NCBI RefSeq assembly: GCF_032854445.1
Contig: NC_088295.1
Location: forward strand, 89,384,644 to 89,448,643
DNA: 64,000 nt
Direction of reading: 5' to 3'
From: Liolophura sinensis
Lineage: Eukaryota; Mollusca; Polyplacophora; Chitonida; Chitonidae
In this document: positions 11,222 to 24,047 of the stretch, piece after piece
Layout of the letters: each line of letters begins with the position of its first letter
Numbering within the stretch: position 1 is the stretch's first letter
Made by a program: the position numbers and the translations under genes
The notes under the pieces: generated by a model
What the model saw: only the letters and a program-made list of their open reading frames with translations
Told to the model about the DNA's origin: nothing
Database searches by the model: none

Positions 11222-14103
11222 CCACACTAAAAAGGCATTAAGAACAATATCCCCTATGGTAAGTGAAATAAGCTCACCGTATTGATGAGATTTTACCTGA
11301 AGTGTATGTGGAAAATCAAATGGAGCGGCCAGTCAGAAGTATGGTGTGACGCCGGCAATCGACAGACTACAGCCCACTTCTGGAAATGATCTCCACAAAC
11401 ACCGGACAGTCTGTAATTAGTGGATTTATTGCTTGATCACTGTGGAATTAACGTCTGAAGGTGAACCATATTAACGTTCACGACTGGCCTTTCCTTACAT
11501 TACCTGTGAATTAGGCGTGGAATAAAGATGGTTCTAAGTGTTGACAAGTGGTTTCCGCTCCCCCAGTCCTGTTTAACAAAGCAGGTAAGTTAGAGCCTTG
11601 AGCTAGAGACCATCCTTCTAAACAATTAAACTCTACCCAGAGCTTTGTGGTGTCCTCTTCTCATGAGATATGTAAGGCAAGGACTCCTGAGACAGTCATA
11701 TCCGGCTGATCATTGTCGTTCGGCCACTCTGTCCCCCTGGCCGGTAGAAGTCCGGCCAGATGATCTGTAATGACTAACAGGTAACGAAGAACACACACCA
11801 CTTAGTGCCACTAAAGCAGTCGCTATCTCAGACGCTCCAATAATGATAACCTTATTCCTGTCCGACTAGGAACCTTTGACTTCGGCCTAAGGGTATAAGC
11901 ATCTCGTTGTTTGAACTAGTTACCCTTCATCATCCAGTCTATGTTTAAGCAACAATACATTGAGGACGGCCACCGCCAACTCAGGTAAAGCCTGACTACC
12001 TCAATTATCGCCAATTATGGACTGAAAAGTGAGATGATGGAAGAAGAGACTAGCCTCAATATACTGTGATTAGTGTCAAACTGATTATGTCTGCTTTCAT
12101 GGCTGTCACTTACGAGTGACCATTCACCACTTGCTCAACCACACCGGACCCTTCCGAGGGCTGGTTAGGGAACAGGAAGTCAGCCCTGATGGCTCAGAAA
12201 CTATTTCCGGGAGCAGTGATAATTGGTCAGGATTGCTTTGACAGCTTATCTAGCACCATCATATCCACCCTTGTGGTCATATTCTGGACAGTAAATTCTT
12301 GCAAAGAGAGGATACTTTTAACATTGAAAAATATCGGTCATATAAAGCGCTCATTTTTTCTACACCCTTTGTGCTCAACTTGTGTCTGGCAGCCTTCTGC
12401 CTGATTGCCTATTAGCAAAATCGTCCACTCACATTAACCCCGGCCAAATCTCCGATAATCCCCATTCAAACCGTACAATGCTGGCGAGACACCATCCGTT
12501 TCTAGATTATCCAGTACGAAGTTATTGCAAACTGTTCTCTTTGCATGATTCAGTTCTAATTTTGGATTTATGTATTTTCTTAGTTCGTTGGTAGTTTGTG
12601 TTAAACTTTGTATTGGAAATTGACCTTTCGATCATTGACATGGAACACCCCATCTTGGCTGACGGCTGGTATACGAATATCTGTTTGGACACATAGAACA
12701 GTTTTTCCGTATGCCGTAGCGGTTATTATGGCACAAATGGCATTTAAAGCACAGGTGTATCTGCGAGCTAGAGAGCTAAGCAGTGTGGAGAGCGGACCAC
12801 TGAGGTGAACTGCATATCGTGATCTCTGACTATTTGTCTGACTTATTCATTTCCAGCCATTACCGTTATGTGTTATGGAATTATCATTTATCGGAGGGTA
12901 AAATGTGTAAGACAATCAATGATTCTCCCCAAAGCAATCAAGTCATAACTTTACTTGTCTACGAGGATGCTAACGGGGGTTATGTTGTCGTTGTTTCCAT
13001 TAAGGACGTCTGTGTATTGGTAAACCTCTGTCAGCAAAAACTCTGTCAGGAGTCAGGCACCATCGGATAACTCTGCTTCGTTTCACATGAAATGGACTTT
13101 TAAAACAACGCTGCTACTGATAACATAAACAACACTCGCTTAAAGGTCATGTAGTGAGGGTACGTGTATCCACATTGTCCACAAGATTGCTTCCTCTGCC
13201 CATCATTGTAGTTTTTATTGACTAAATATAGTTCAGATTTTGAAACCGTATTAAACTTCTTTCCACGACTTCTCATTGTTATCGAGAAGCCCGAGTGCAA
13301 GACATCATCAGCCTTTGACAGTGTCGCATTTATTGCGAACTATAGCTTGATTATATGTGTGTTGTATTTAGACCAATATCATTGCATGCCCTCTCAATTT
13401 TCGCTCATTTTTTTATGTCTTATATTTTGTTTTGAACAAAGCATGTTGAAAGTGTTTTGGCGGTTTTAAGTAACAATTTGTTCCCCAAAGATGCTATTTG
13501 TGGCCCAGTCCGCATGGTCCTTACTATAGGGTTTATCTTGCCAAGTTCGCCGACTAGCGGAAATCAAGGCTAGATTGGATTTCAGCGCAACCAAAGTGAT
13601 TTGAAAGTTCACCGTTTTCAGGGCAGTCTAACATACGTACAACGTTGAATACGGGGGAATACCAGTGTTTACTCCATTGATTCCTGAATAGCAAGATTAA
13701 AGCCGTTTGCGCGACTTCCATCTGTTTTTCTGTTTACATTTCGTTGTTACACATACCAGTTGGCCGAAAGTTTCTAACGTTTTTTGTGTAAAAATCCATT
13801 TCGCCATCAATGCAAAAACTACCGAGATGTCACTGCCATAAGTGCACAGTTCGCGAGAGAGCATTGCGGAAATCAGGATGATTTGTATGTTCCTTTAATC
13901 CCTTCGGCAAACCTGTAGGACGTTGGCAAACTTCGCTGGAGAAATAAGGTCAAACAGATTTGTGGCCCTCTTACCCAGCAATTTCTAGAGTCGAATTTTG
14001 CTAACAAATTTGGGTTAGTGATTTGTGCATCGAGACCCATGGTTATTGAGCTGAAGGTCTTGGAAAATGTGTTGAGTGAAGAAATTATAGTGAAAGGGCT
14101 CTA
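11222..14103. other. Non-coding stretch, no supported gene
   Basis: Several frames of 60-83 codons occur, none recognisable. No tandem or dispersed repeat was seen by eye. Confidence 0.55.
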
Positions 14104-14105
14104 CC

Positions 14106-14138
<33 letters not shown>

Positions 14139-14161
14139 ATCTCTCTCTCCTCTCTCTCTCT

Positions 14162-14234
<73 letters not shown>

Positions 14235-14244
14235 TCTCTCTCTC
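14104..14244. repeat. Poly-C followed by long CT microsatellite
   Basis: Thirteen C (14104-14116) run directly into about 128 bases of almost pure CT dinucleotides with a few CAT or CCT interruptions (for example about 14139, 14151 and 14219). The purine strand gives false Arg/Glu-rich frames. Long mirror-symmetric polypurine tracts of this type can form triplex (H-) DNA; that is general knowledge, not shown here. Confidence 0.97.
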
Positions 14245-17200
14245 GACGAGGGAGAGGAGATAAGATAGCGCTCAATCATCTGCTTCTGTTTTATGGGATT
14301 TGGTCCAGTTGATGGCACAAGTGCTGGATCAAATAATCTCTAACATTATTAACTTGTGTCACTCGGCCAGTAGTGCGTGGACATCTCCTTTAATGCTATA
14401 ACGGGAAAAGACAAACTGTCCAGCAGTTTGAGTCGATTAACCTTGGCAAGTGGAAAAGTGCATTTAGCCGAGAGTGATCGACTTCCAAGGTGTTGCCCTC
14501 TTTGGCGATTATCTGGTGATATGTAACCCGGGTTATCTTTGGCTAAATTTGAGATCTACCGTTTAAACGGATCAATTCTTGCTGGCTGGGTTTGCTTCTT
14601 GATCGCCGTCTATGGCCGGTCCGCTTCGTCTGGATGTCTGAAACGCGCGGTTGGAAGACAACACTTTTCTGGTAAGGGTATCAGAAGGCGATTTCCAAGC
14701 ACTCTGAATTCCATGTGTACTTAAGATTTCAAGAGTTAGGACCCTAGATCCAACAATAGAAAGTTGGCCACAGCTTTCAATTCCATGGCTTAATGGTACA
14801 ATGCGAGCTGTAAATATGCTTCAATTTACAAAACACACATCATGCTTTTGTTTGTTTTAAGGCAAACGTATTATAAATTACGCTCATATATTTTAGATTA
14901 AACTTGGCACTTTAAAATGGCACAGCCAACCGAGTCCTAAGTGTGTGTTTACATGTACACTTAGTACATGATTGCTGTCACCTGTACACTAAATATGTAT
15001 AGGCGAGATAGCAATATTATTAGTTTTTTGTTACTTTTTTATTATCAGCATATGTAACCATTTAGAAGGCAGGTAAGAGTTGCTACAAAACAAGATGCCA
15101 CATAACAATAAACAGCACGATCACTTTCGCTACAACGGCGAGTTTATGGCTGAGGAACTATAAGTTGTTGCTTGCAGAGGATGCCAAGCATGCAATTCCA
15201 AGGATGCTATAAAAATGTTAACTGGTTCCAATTCCGGACGAGAACATCAGGTGTTCACAACAATCTTATCGGCAGTGGCTAAGGTATCTTCTGATACACA
15301 TTTAGCTTTGGGTTAGACGTTATTTTACTGTCGTTTTATAACCTCTTTAAGGTGGTCATACGGATATGTTCGGATAGAGCTCGTCGTAAATACAGATCAT
15401 GCTTAATTAACCATGTGTTCATGTCGACTTTGGGGCACTTAATATGCGGGCTGCGTTTGCCATGTGAGCGTGGACACTTGAGTGTGAACATGCCCTGTAC
15501 GGTCAACTTCGGTAGTTATCAAGTGGCCGGTCTGGTTTCTCTTTGATCACCTTGTATATCTCTGGCCATGTGTTTTTCTTCTTCTTTCCACATGGAGGCC
15601 CTTCACAATCAGCCACTCCCATCGTCCGAATTCTTAAGAAGGATTTTGGCCCCAGTCCTGTTTTAACGAGACAGACTACAATACACCGGGGTTTACACAA
15701 AATTACATAGTATGTAATTCTAAATTCTCTTCAATTTCGAAAAAAAAAGCAGTGAAGTCGACAATAATGCCCTTTCGGAAAAAGTTCTCACTTCCTCGAG
15801 ATTCTGGGAAAGGACAGAAAAGAACCCGATAATGTGACTGACTAGACTTGCCGATGCACCCATGAGCACGGTTTTCACAAACGTAACCGTATTTTCACAA
15901 ACGTTTCAGAAACGTAACTCAAGTTACACATTCTCCTTGAATGTATGTTTGTGTAAAAGCGACTGTGTATAGACATATCCCATGGCTGTGTTGGAGCCTC
16001 GTGTTCTCTCACTGCATGCACAATGAGCAAAGACAACCCGACATACACTCTTGTAGGAGCATTGATACAGGAAAGCCCAACTTGATTACAGCTATCACTT
16101 GGATCAGTTGGTTTCTTTGAGCATTACCTGGATGTCTTCATATGGAGAAATGGAGTAACACAATGCAGTCAGACATGGATGCTGAATCTTTTTTCTGCAC
16201 GAAATCAGCGTATCTGTCTGCAATATTAATTGAAAGCATTCGGTCAGAGTCGTGATATTGAAAACTGAGCATTCGCATGCTGTTCGGCAGTTACTGATGA
16301 ATAATTGGTAATTTATCACAAGCGTTCGCTGTTTACAAGTCAAGTCGCCTAGACGCAATCAAATGCACGTTTTTTGCCGAGCCAGCATTGGTGTAAATGA
16401 AATGGCTCCAACACATGCAACTTGCCCAGTAATGTGCTTACGCAATGTTACTTCGCGCCGCTGAATATAACAAGCCAAATGTAAAAGCGGTTGACCACCA
16501 GCACAGAGGAACTATTTATACCACTAGAAGCCACACTAGACATCTCCCCACTGAACCCAGAAGCCCGTAATTTAGCCGTTCCAAAATTGGAAATGCGATT
16601 TATGACTGTAAAAAGGCATCCCAGGATAGCATATGGCTGTGATGGGCAGAACTGCGAGACTCACCAGTTTGAGTTTTAGCTACAGAACCTGATAAGGTTT
16701 TGACATTTGAATTTTGGCTATTTTAGAGGCTAAAATCATCCTGCATATAGAACAGTTTTGAGTCACATCTGTCTGTAATTCTGTGTCATGCGCGAGGCTT
16801 AATCTCTGAACAGAATTACGTCAGTCTGGGCTACACTGCTCTCTGTTCGCCATTTCTGCAGCATCAAATGCTGGACAATAATTTAATGAGATGGCGTTTA
16901 GACTATGACAGACGGACTCCATATTCCACCCCCACTCTGACGAGTATCGATGATGAAACGCTAGCACTTGTTCGCCCGCAGAAACACTGGGGGAAATCCT
17001 GTCTTTAGCATGGAGTGCACTCCAGTAAAGTATGCACTGACAAAAGTTGCCATGCCTTTATTGGCTTTCCTAATGGCGCTGCTCTTGCATGTGACGTCGG
17101 TCCACGTTGACTACACTCTGAGAACTTGCCTCTAAAATTAAATTTACCGTCGTTTTGTAACTGGAAATATAGAACTAGTACGTGGATATGGGGCTGTGGC

Positions 17201-18302
17201 GGGGTGGGGGTGGTTTGAGATGGGCAGATTTCTCGCATACTGTGCGGTAAATCAATTTGTTCGCGGAACAAGATAAGTGGTGGGTCGATGGGATCTCTCC
17301 ATCAAATCACAATGGATCTTTGATGTTTTGTTGCTTTTTGCATATTAACACTTTGCATCGATAACACAAAGTTCCTCCTTAACGTTCGTAGTGTCCAATA
17401 ACATTCGAAAACATACGGCTATGTGTCTCATTGCAGTCAGTGTTACTTGTATAATAGCGGTTTTTCATTCATAGCACAGTGCACTGTCACATGCTGCCCA
17501 CCTTGAGAGTGTTACAGTGTATACACTCTCATTAGCCCCTACTCAGTTAAGCTAACTTTTCATTTACATTTCCATCTGCAATTTTCGCAAGTAAGGCACC
17601 GTTCTTGTAAAAAAACTAAACATCTCCCGCCCTAACTTGCAGCTGAAACTCATCAAACATTCAATGTTGTTAATTTTCTCACGTCGAATAGACTAATTTC
17701 GTTGCTGATGTAGATTAGTTTGCACAAATGCTTTTTCATGTGTTTTACATTTGTCTATTTTTACAAATCGAGTTTTGTTTGCTTGGTTTCTTCATTTGTC
17801 AACATCATACAGTGACAATGGATAATTAGCCATCTTTTTACACCGTTCTTCAGTCTGCTTTAGATATCCTTTAAGCTTACACGTGGTCAGCTGGGGCTGT
17901 GTTAAGATATGGGGGGATTTGTGACAATAAACTTGAACCTGGTTTTCTCGGGTTTAACAACCCAAGTTAAAACGTACCCTGAGCCACTTAGAAACATTAT
18001 ACTACGTCTACGCCATTAGGTCAGACTTCTGTGTTCAAAAGCTGTGAGTGTGCTTAACTTTTCACTTTATTACGGCTTTGAGTGGGTAATTTACTGACGC
18101 TATCCGTTCTATGCTAACAAAAAACGGCAAAATGCAATTTAAATGAAATTCTCTTTAGCTGGTGATAAGATGCCTGCATGGCTAGGTGATGGGAGATGGG
18201 ATTTTGGCTCTCTATGCTCTACAGTCTTCACAAAAAAGCGTTTTGTTGTGGAGGCCTGAGTATAATGTTTAATATGACCGCGATACCTGTGGGCGAAGGC
18301 TG
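14245..18302. other. Non-coding stretch, no supported gene
   Basis: No recognisable gene or repeat. A small internal duplication occurs near 15870-15910, where TTTCACAAACGT is repeated about 24 bases apart. Confidence 0.55.
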
Positions 18303-18653
18303 ATGACAGAACGCAACAGATTCGCTGTCAATGCCCTATTGTTGATGGGTCTTGGCACCTTATTCACCTATGATGTAGTGTCAATGCCAACTTCACGCGG
18401 GGAGTATTTCTCGTACTATTGTCGCTCAGACCTGTGGCCGCATAAATATTTTATTGTTAAAGTAACGATGGCGTCAATCCTAGGTGTTGAATTTAAGCTT
18501 TTCCCTTTCTTTTTCCTTGAACACGAGCACAGTGTATGTTTATGTTTCCGTTTGACAAGACATTCGTCGATTTCTTACAAAACATACGTTTACATGCTGC
18601 AAATTTACCGCTGTAATGGTAAGAGAGGAGGCTTAAAGAGGAATCCTGGGTGA
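18303..18653 (+). other. Reading frame with weak resemblance to an ENT (SLC29) first membrane segment
   Basis: An ATG-started frame of 116 codons. Residues about 4-43 read RNRFAVNALLLMGLGTLF, then a polar linker, then GEYFSYY. In equilibrative nucleoside transporters the first membrane segment has the pattern hydrophobic-LGLGTLLPWN followed a few residues later by a YF. The match covers LGLGTL and the YF, but the diagnostic PWN is absent (TYD instead) and there are about three extra residues. The remaining 70 residues do not look like a transporter, and no convincing splice donor follows. It could be a decayed exon or chance; no further transporter exons were recognised nearby. Confidence 0.15.
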
Positions 18654-19198
18654 AATACCAGGATTACTTAACCGTATCCTCGTGTAAAACCTGTCTTAAT
18701 TACAACTTTCTCTATTAATATCGATGGTTTATTGTTTCAGACCAGACAAGATGTTGTTCCACATATGACATCATGTGGATAATACCAATGTTTAAGTTAG
18801 ATATATGTCTAATCAAGTCTCTAACAATAAATTGAAATACATCATACTGGATAATATCCTGTGGCATACTGAAATATTAATTCTAGAAAGCATACTCGTG
18901 TCAGGTTGCTCTATCACGTAATCTCTGGGATAAATTAAACAGTGTGTATATTACAAGAGACGTTACGTATTGCACATGTATCCCAGACTGCTATTGGATT
19001 AGCCTGACAGGTGTACTCATTTTCACTGGGGTACATGACGTGTTATCGGACAAGCTGTGCGGGTAATTTGCAAAGGTAAACAACACCTGGTCTCGGTAAT
19101 GAAAACATAAATGCACAAAATCTGTTTTTGAAACTCTACGTGAATATCTGCGTTGAAATTAAGGTACTAAGTAACATTTGGGGACACTGAGTCTTAGT

Positions 19199-19516
19199 TT
19201 AATCCCGGTTTATTGTTACACAAATCACTGACAGAATGGGATAGTATAAGGCAGATTTAAGACTGAATGAGGATGATATTCTCTCAGAATACGAATACCG
19301 TACCAGATTGAAGGAATGAATTTTTAGGGTTTCACGCTGCTCTGGCAGTATTTCAGCCCAGTTATGTCCTTCTACATCTGAATGATAGCATCCAAAGTCA
19401 GGACGAAAAGTGAACAAACCCTGCTTAAAACCAACTAAACCACAAGTATCAGTTAAAATTCGAAAGCCAGCAACGGTGTCATAGCATCGTGAACGCATTT
19501 TGCCATAAACGAAGAC
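19199..19516 (-). other. Possible terminal exon, product unrecognised
   Basis: On the minus strand a frame runs from a potential acceptor (ATTATAG, its AG at 19517-19518) through an internal ATG at 19498 to a TAA at 19199-19201, about 105 codons. The translation has mixed, globular-looking composition (for example DTCGLVGFKQGLFTFRPDFG and HNWAEILPEQRETLKIHSF) rather than the low-complexity content of most frames here. The pyrimidine tract before the AG is poor. No family is recognised, so it could be an exon of an unknown gene or a chance frame. Confidence 0.25.
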
Positions 19517-19694
19517 CTATAATGTTCACCGGGGCCACATACTAGAGAGATGTGGTTAGTCGCCTTTCAAGCCAGGTTTACATAAAGGGCTTAGATTCTT
19601 TTTGGGGGTTGGAGAGGGTGCGGTACTTGGTTAAGAGGAAAGTTGTTGAAAAGCATATGCATATTCTGTATTACCAGAAGTCCACTACCTAGAA

Positions 19695-19871
19695 TTTATT
19701 TATTTATTTATTTGATTGGTGTTTTACGCCGTACTCAAGAATATTTCACTTATACGACGGTGGCCAGCATTATGGTGGGTGGAAACCGGGTACAGCCCGG
19801 GGGAAACCCACGACCTTCAGCAGGCTTCTGGTAGACCTTCCCACTTACGGCCGGAGAGGAAGCCAGCATGA
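19695..19871 (-). mobile_element. SINE family A, recent 5'-truncated insertion with perfect TSD
   Basis: Minus-strand element ending in a clean (AAAT)n tail (plus strand 19695-19714). It contains the conserved plus-strand block GTTTTACGCCGTACTCAAGA and ATATTTCACTTATACGACGG. It is truncated at the AGCCAGCATG position, so it lacks the tRNA-like head. It is flanked by a perfect 12-bp target-site duplication, CACTACCTAGAA, at 19683-19694 and 19872-19883. The exact duplication and well-kept tail suggest a relatively young insertion made by target-primed reverse transcription. Confidence 0.93.
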
Positions 19872-20497
19872 CACTACCTAGAAGGATGCAACTTCCCTAT
19901 AGCTAGTCTCGACGGCACTTTACACTTCTTAGCTCTTTAACACATTATGTGACGTAACTGCGCAGCCATGTATTTTTCTTTCTCTTTATTGCGCAGCAAA
20001 CGTTTGAGAAACCGCTGTTGCATAATTGGTTCCAAACGCCGTTGTGTTGAAACAGACTTTAAAAGATTACGGCAACGAAAAAAAAAAGTTTTGCAAAAGG
20101 GCAGCAATGTTTTTGATAGTAATTACTTGATAGTTGCTTGGAAATATAAAAATAGTCAATGGGTTCTTAACTGCATAGCAACGATGATCAGCGTAGTCGT
20201 AGTTTTTAAATACTGTGCTTCAGTTTCAAGGTGTGGCCAGTTCTTGTAGCGGCCGTTTACAATTAGATTTCCCATGATTCAGTTCACAATTTCCACCCAA
20301 GAGGTTGGCATATTTCTCACCAGGTGGCGCGAGCTTCTACAGATGACGTAACATGTGTACTGTGCCACGTAGATTAGCTATACGGGAGTTTTCTACTTCT
20401 AGGTAATGGACTTCTGATGTTATGTATATGGAATATGGAATCGAGACTATCGTGTAAAAAGACTACATTATGGATAACAAAACGTAAAACAACAGTG

Positions 20498-20872
20498 AGT
20501 GAGTGAGTGGGGTTTAACGTCGTACTCAACAATTTTTCAGTCATAGGAAGACGAAGGAATCATTAGGGTGCATGTACGTGTAATGTGCCTCCTTATTGCA
20601 GGATGGATTTCCACCGCTCTTTTATTTAGTGCTGGTTCACTGAAAAGTGAGACGACTTACCGAAGGCAAGTAGGTCGCCCCGCCCGAGCCATTATACTGA
20701 TACGGGTCAACCAGTCGTTGCACTATCCCCTTCATGCTGAACGCCAAGCGAGGAAGTTACAACTTCCTCTTTTAAAGTCTTAGGTGTGACTCGATCAAGT
20801 CGATCAAGGATTGATCCTGGATCTACCGGTCCCGAAGCGGACGCTCTACCAACTGTGCTATCCGGGTCAGTC
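20498..20872 (-). mobile_element. Full-length tRNA-derived SINE, family B, with perfect 13-bp TSD
   Basis: Read on the minus strand, the element starts with a tRNA-like head, GACCCGGATAGCACAGTTGG, with an A box TAGCACAGTTGG and a B-box-like GGATCAATCC about 40 bases later. The body contains an 18-base near-perfect palindrome AGGAAGTT-AC-AACTTCCT (plus strand 20751-20768) and the block CGCTTGGCGTTCAGCATGAA. It ends with the same type of internal domain as family A (TTGAGTACGACGTTAAACCCC) and a (CTCA)n tail, seen as GTGAGTGAGTGAGTG on the plus strand. It is flanked by a perfect direct repeat TAAAACAACAGTG (20485-20497 and 20873-20885), so it is a complete and fairly recent insertion of 375 bp. 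The 71-codon frame inside it is not a gene. Confidence 0.93.
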
Positions 20873-20885
20873 TAAAACAACAGTG

Positions 20886-23800
20886 TGATAGTTGACTAAT
20901 GGTCTCATGTAACCGGTAAAACTGTTCATGTAAATTTTTAAGTACGAAAAGTACGTCCCGCGCATGCAGTGGTTAAATATAAAGCAAATACGGTATAGGC
21001 ATACACATGTAACGCAGCTATGCTTTATAAGTGTATCTAAGTCCAGTTAAACCGGAGAATGAGAATATAACCATGGCACCGTTTAAAAACTTATGTGCTT
21101 ATATGAACAGTTGCATAAAAACCAGACTGAGATACTTTTTCTTGCTTTAACGCATGATAGTTTGAGTAATACATATATGGGTCTTTCAATGTTTTAAACA
21201 TAAAGAGTTTTCTATTACATACATATGTATTACCGAGATTATTGAAAAGTTCTTAGTGCGTCTACATGTACTTCCGGTTACAATTATATCTATAGTTTTA
21301 GGAGATTGCAATGCTAATTATATTAATGAAACTGTCATGGGAATTTGACTTTAGGCTTTGTTTTAGCGGTTGGCGGACTATTATTATGTTATCTTGTGAG
21401 GCATATAACTTATTTTGTGGAATATAACATGTCTCCATTTATCTGCCCTTGGATTTCTTCCTAAAGTGTTTTAATCTCCTGACTCAGTCTCAACAACATC
21501 TTGTGTTTTAATGGATTTAAGGAAGACGTGATAGGCAAATGGATATCATGATCTGAACAGATACAGTAACAGCCCTAACACATCTAGTCGATTGCCTTTC
21601 GCTCTCCGGTTTGTTGACGAAAGGACTTACATCTTAACAGCTTCCACTGACACCGCAATTGCTATGTGTTAGATCTTCTGATTGTTTCGGCTTTCGTCCG
21701 GGACCAATTTATAAGTCTGACCTTTCGGGACTCGAAAATTACCACCGAAATTCAATTAGAAGTGCAGTTGACTGAAAACTGTTGCTTTATAACTGGGGGA
21801 GTTTGAGGCCATTGCTTGGGGTGATTTCCGGCCAAAATGGTCATAGGACTGGGGTAAAGTTGTTGTTGCCAAACGGTCTAGATCAAAGCCTAGTGTGTTT
21901 ATTTTTATCTGTACCTTGAAAATTGCATCTCTGTTCTACCCCATATCTCTGTGGTTAGATCGATTTCAATTACGCAGGAGTCGGTGCTGGTGAGAATAAA
22001 GGGCAGCAAAACTCGCATCCACAAAATTCCGTCAGCCCAAGTAGATTAATAACGTTTATATGTTTTTACATTTACGTATGGCGTGATTTTAACCTTATAC
22101 TTGTCTCGCTGTTTTCCCGTGAAACGGGGAAGAAGTGATTACTCGTTTGCGCTGTGTTTCGTGATTCTACAAGAGGATTACACTTGAGTTAAGCTAAACC
22201 TCATTTTTCTAAGTGCTGACGTATACAACGTGTTACACTTGCCAAAACACATTTGTGAATTTAGCACCAATACAGTGAAAGAGATAATGTTTTCGGCGGA
22301 GTATGATTTAAGACAAGGAGACGCGCCCGTCTGCTATGTATAGTACAATTTAATTATTGATATGCTGTAGTTTCTTTGTTAAGATATTGCAGCGTAATAG
22401 TTTTTTGTGGTGTTCACGTGGCAGACAAGACGTGTTCACCATCTCCTTATTTATTTCATGCTTTGCATAAAATACGTTTTATCTAATCTAGAAAGGCCAT
22501 AAACTAGTCCTCAGACAGCTCATAAGCTTTGCAGTGACGATTCAGTATGGGTTATTCATATGCGTGCGGACAGTGTTCTTCAATAATTTTAACCAAACTG
22601 TATTTAACAAAATGCATCTTAGCAAGATATCGACACATCCCATGCGGTAAACAGTCCAACATGAATGTTCACTGCTGTCAGTCAACTTCTCAAGTTCGAT
22701 GTTTTACTTCTGTCACTGATAGCCAGACGATGTTTAGACTTCTTGTGTTGTAATGTCTTGTGAATGTGCATCTCTTTTTGTTATATTCATGCACTTGTTA
22801 ACTCTCTCCTGTTTGCATCATTTGCAAATTTATACAGGCCAGTTAGGATTTAATAATTTTATACTTTATCTTCTCTGATATTTCACCACTCCTTGGTGGC
22901 CATAATGATATAATGTTTTTGAACATTTCAAGGCTATCCTCAAACAGTTTTAAGAAACTAGTTCTTCTTCAAAGAATGATGCGAAGTAAGAAATTTTAAT
23001 ACGTAAATTGAATCGTCTGATCTAATAATGGTTATGATATGTAGCCGTTTACCCTAGATCTGACACAGTAGTTACCATCTGGATGTGTTCGCTCTGAACT
23101 GTAAATCGTTAAATGTGAAAATTACTTCAAAGACTTAACTAGGATGTTACTCGTACGTTTGAAGACCATTGTTACGTCCATTTTGGATTGGATCTTTTTT
23201 GCTTTCATGCATATAAAGGAATGAACACATGTCACGGCCATGCATGCTTGACACTTCACAGGACTGGAGAGAACATTGGTTCACTATAATCAGGTGCGTT
23301 AATGATTCCACTTTTTAAGTCATACAGAAGGTCCACAATTACTTACCCAATTCCATGATCTTGGGCTTGGGTTTGTTCACATAGCTCCGATTTCCTTAAG
23401 TTTTGACCCATGCTAAGACGTTTGCCGGGGAAATCGATGGTGGTCACGTGATGTGACTTCCTCGTTCACTTAAAATTGCAACGAATCCTTTTGTTGTACC
23501 CTCGGAGATTTACAATGTGGGAGAGACAGGCTCAGAAGGAGCCACTGTTACCAATCTCGAAATCCTAAAGATTAAATTTGACGACTCGAGATTTGTGATC
23601 GTGCAGAGAATATTTTCGCTTGTGAGAATTATAGTACCAAATCTCTCCGTGCTCTTTTTGGAATATATCTTCGGGTTTATTTGACAAGTTCATGTCTATT
23701 AGGAAGACCAACAGAAAGTGCAGAGATATTTCCAGTGAACAAGTGAAAGCGTAATTATGCCTCTGTTAAAGTATGTTGGTGTTTTCTCAAACCCCTAAGG

Positions 23801-24004
23801 GTAAAGAGACATGCTGAGTAGTGTGAAATAAATATTTCTTGTGATCAATGGACACATCAGGTGCATTTGTCAAAATACTTACAGCGTCCAGTTGAGCGCA
23901 TTCACGCGAACCTATCCACATTGAAGGTTCCGTTCAGTGAAAAGGTTATTTACTACACCTTTGCATATGAATCTTCTGCATTTTAGCAATCCTGCTTACA
24001 GATG
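20886..24004. other. Non-coding stretch, no supported gene
   Basis: No gene or repeat is recognised. The longest frame is 68 codons and without recognisable content. Confidence 0.55.
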
Positions 24005-24047
24005 CCCCCCCCCCCCCCCCCCACCACACACACACAAACACACCCAC
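24005..24047. repeat. Poly-C (18) plus CA-rich simple repeat
   Basis: Eighteen consecutive C (24005-24022) are followed by an ACCACACACACACA-type CA repeat. Homopolymer length is uncertain in assemblies. Confidence 0.95.

Noticed and set aside
10956-11285. 109-codon plus-strand frame as a gene
   Set aside because: It overlaps a tRNA-derived SINE candidate on the same strand and has no protein similarity I recognise.
14015-14318. Arg/Glu-rich and Ser/Leu-rich frames
   Set aside because: Direct translation of the CT microsatellite.
20810-20872. Functional tRNA gene on the minus strand
   Set aside because: The A and B boxes belong to the head of the SINE; the acceptor stem does not close and the SINE body follows.
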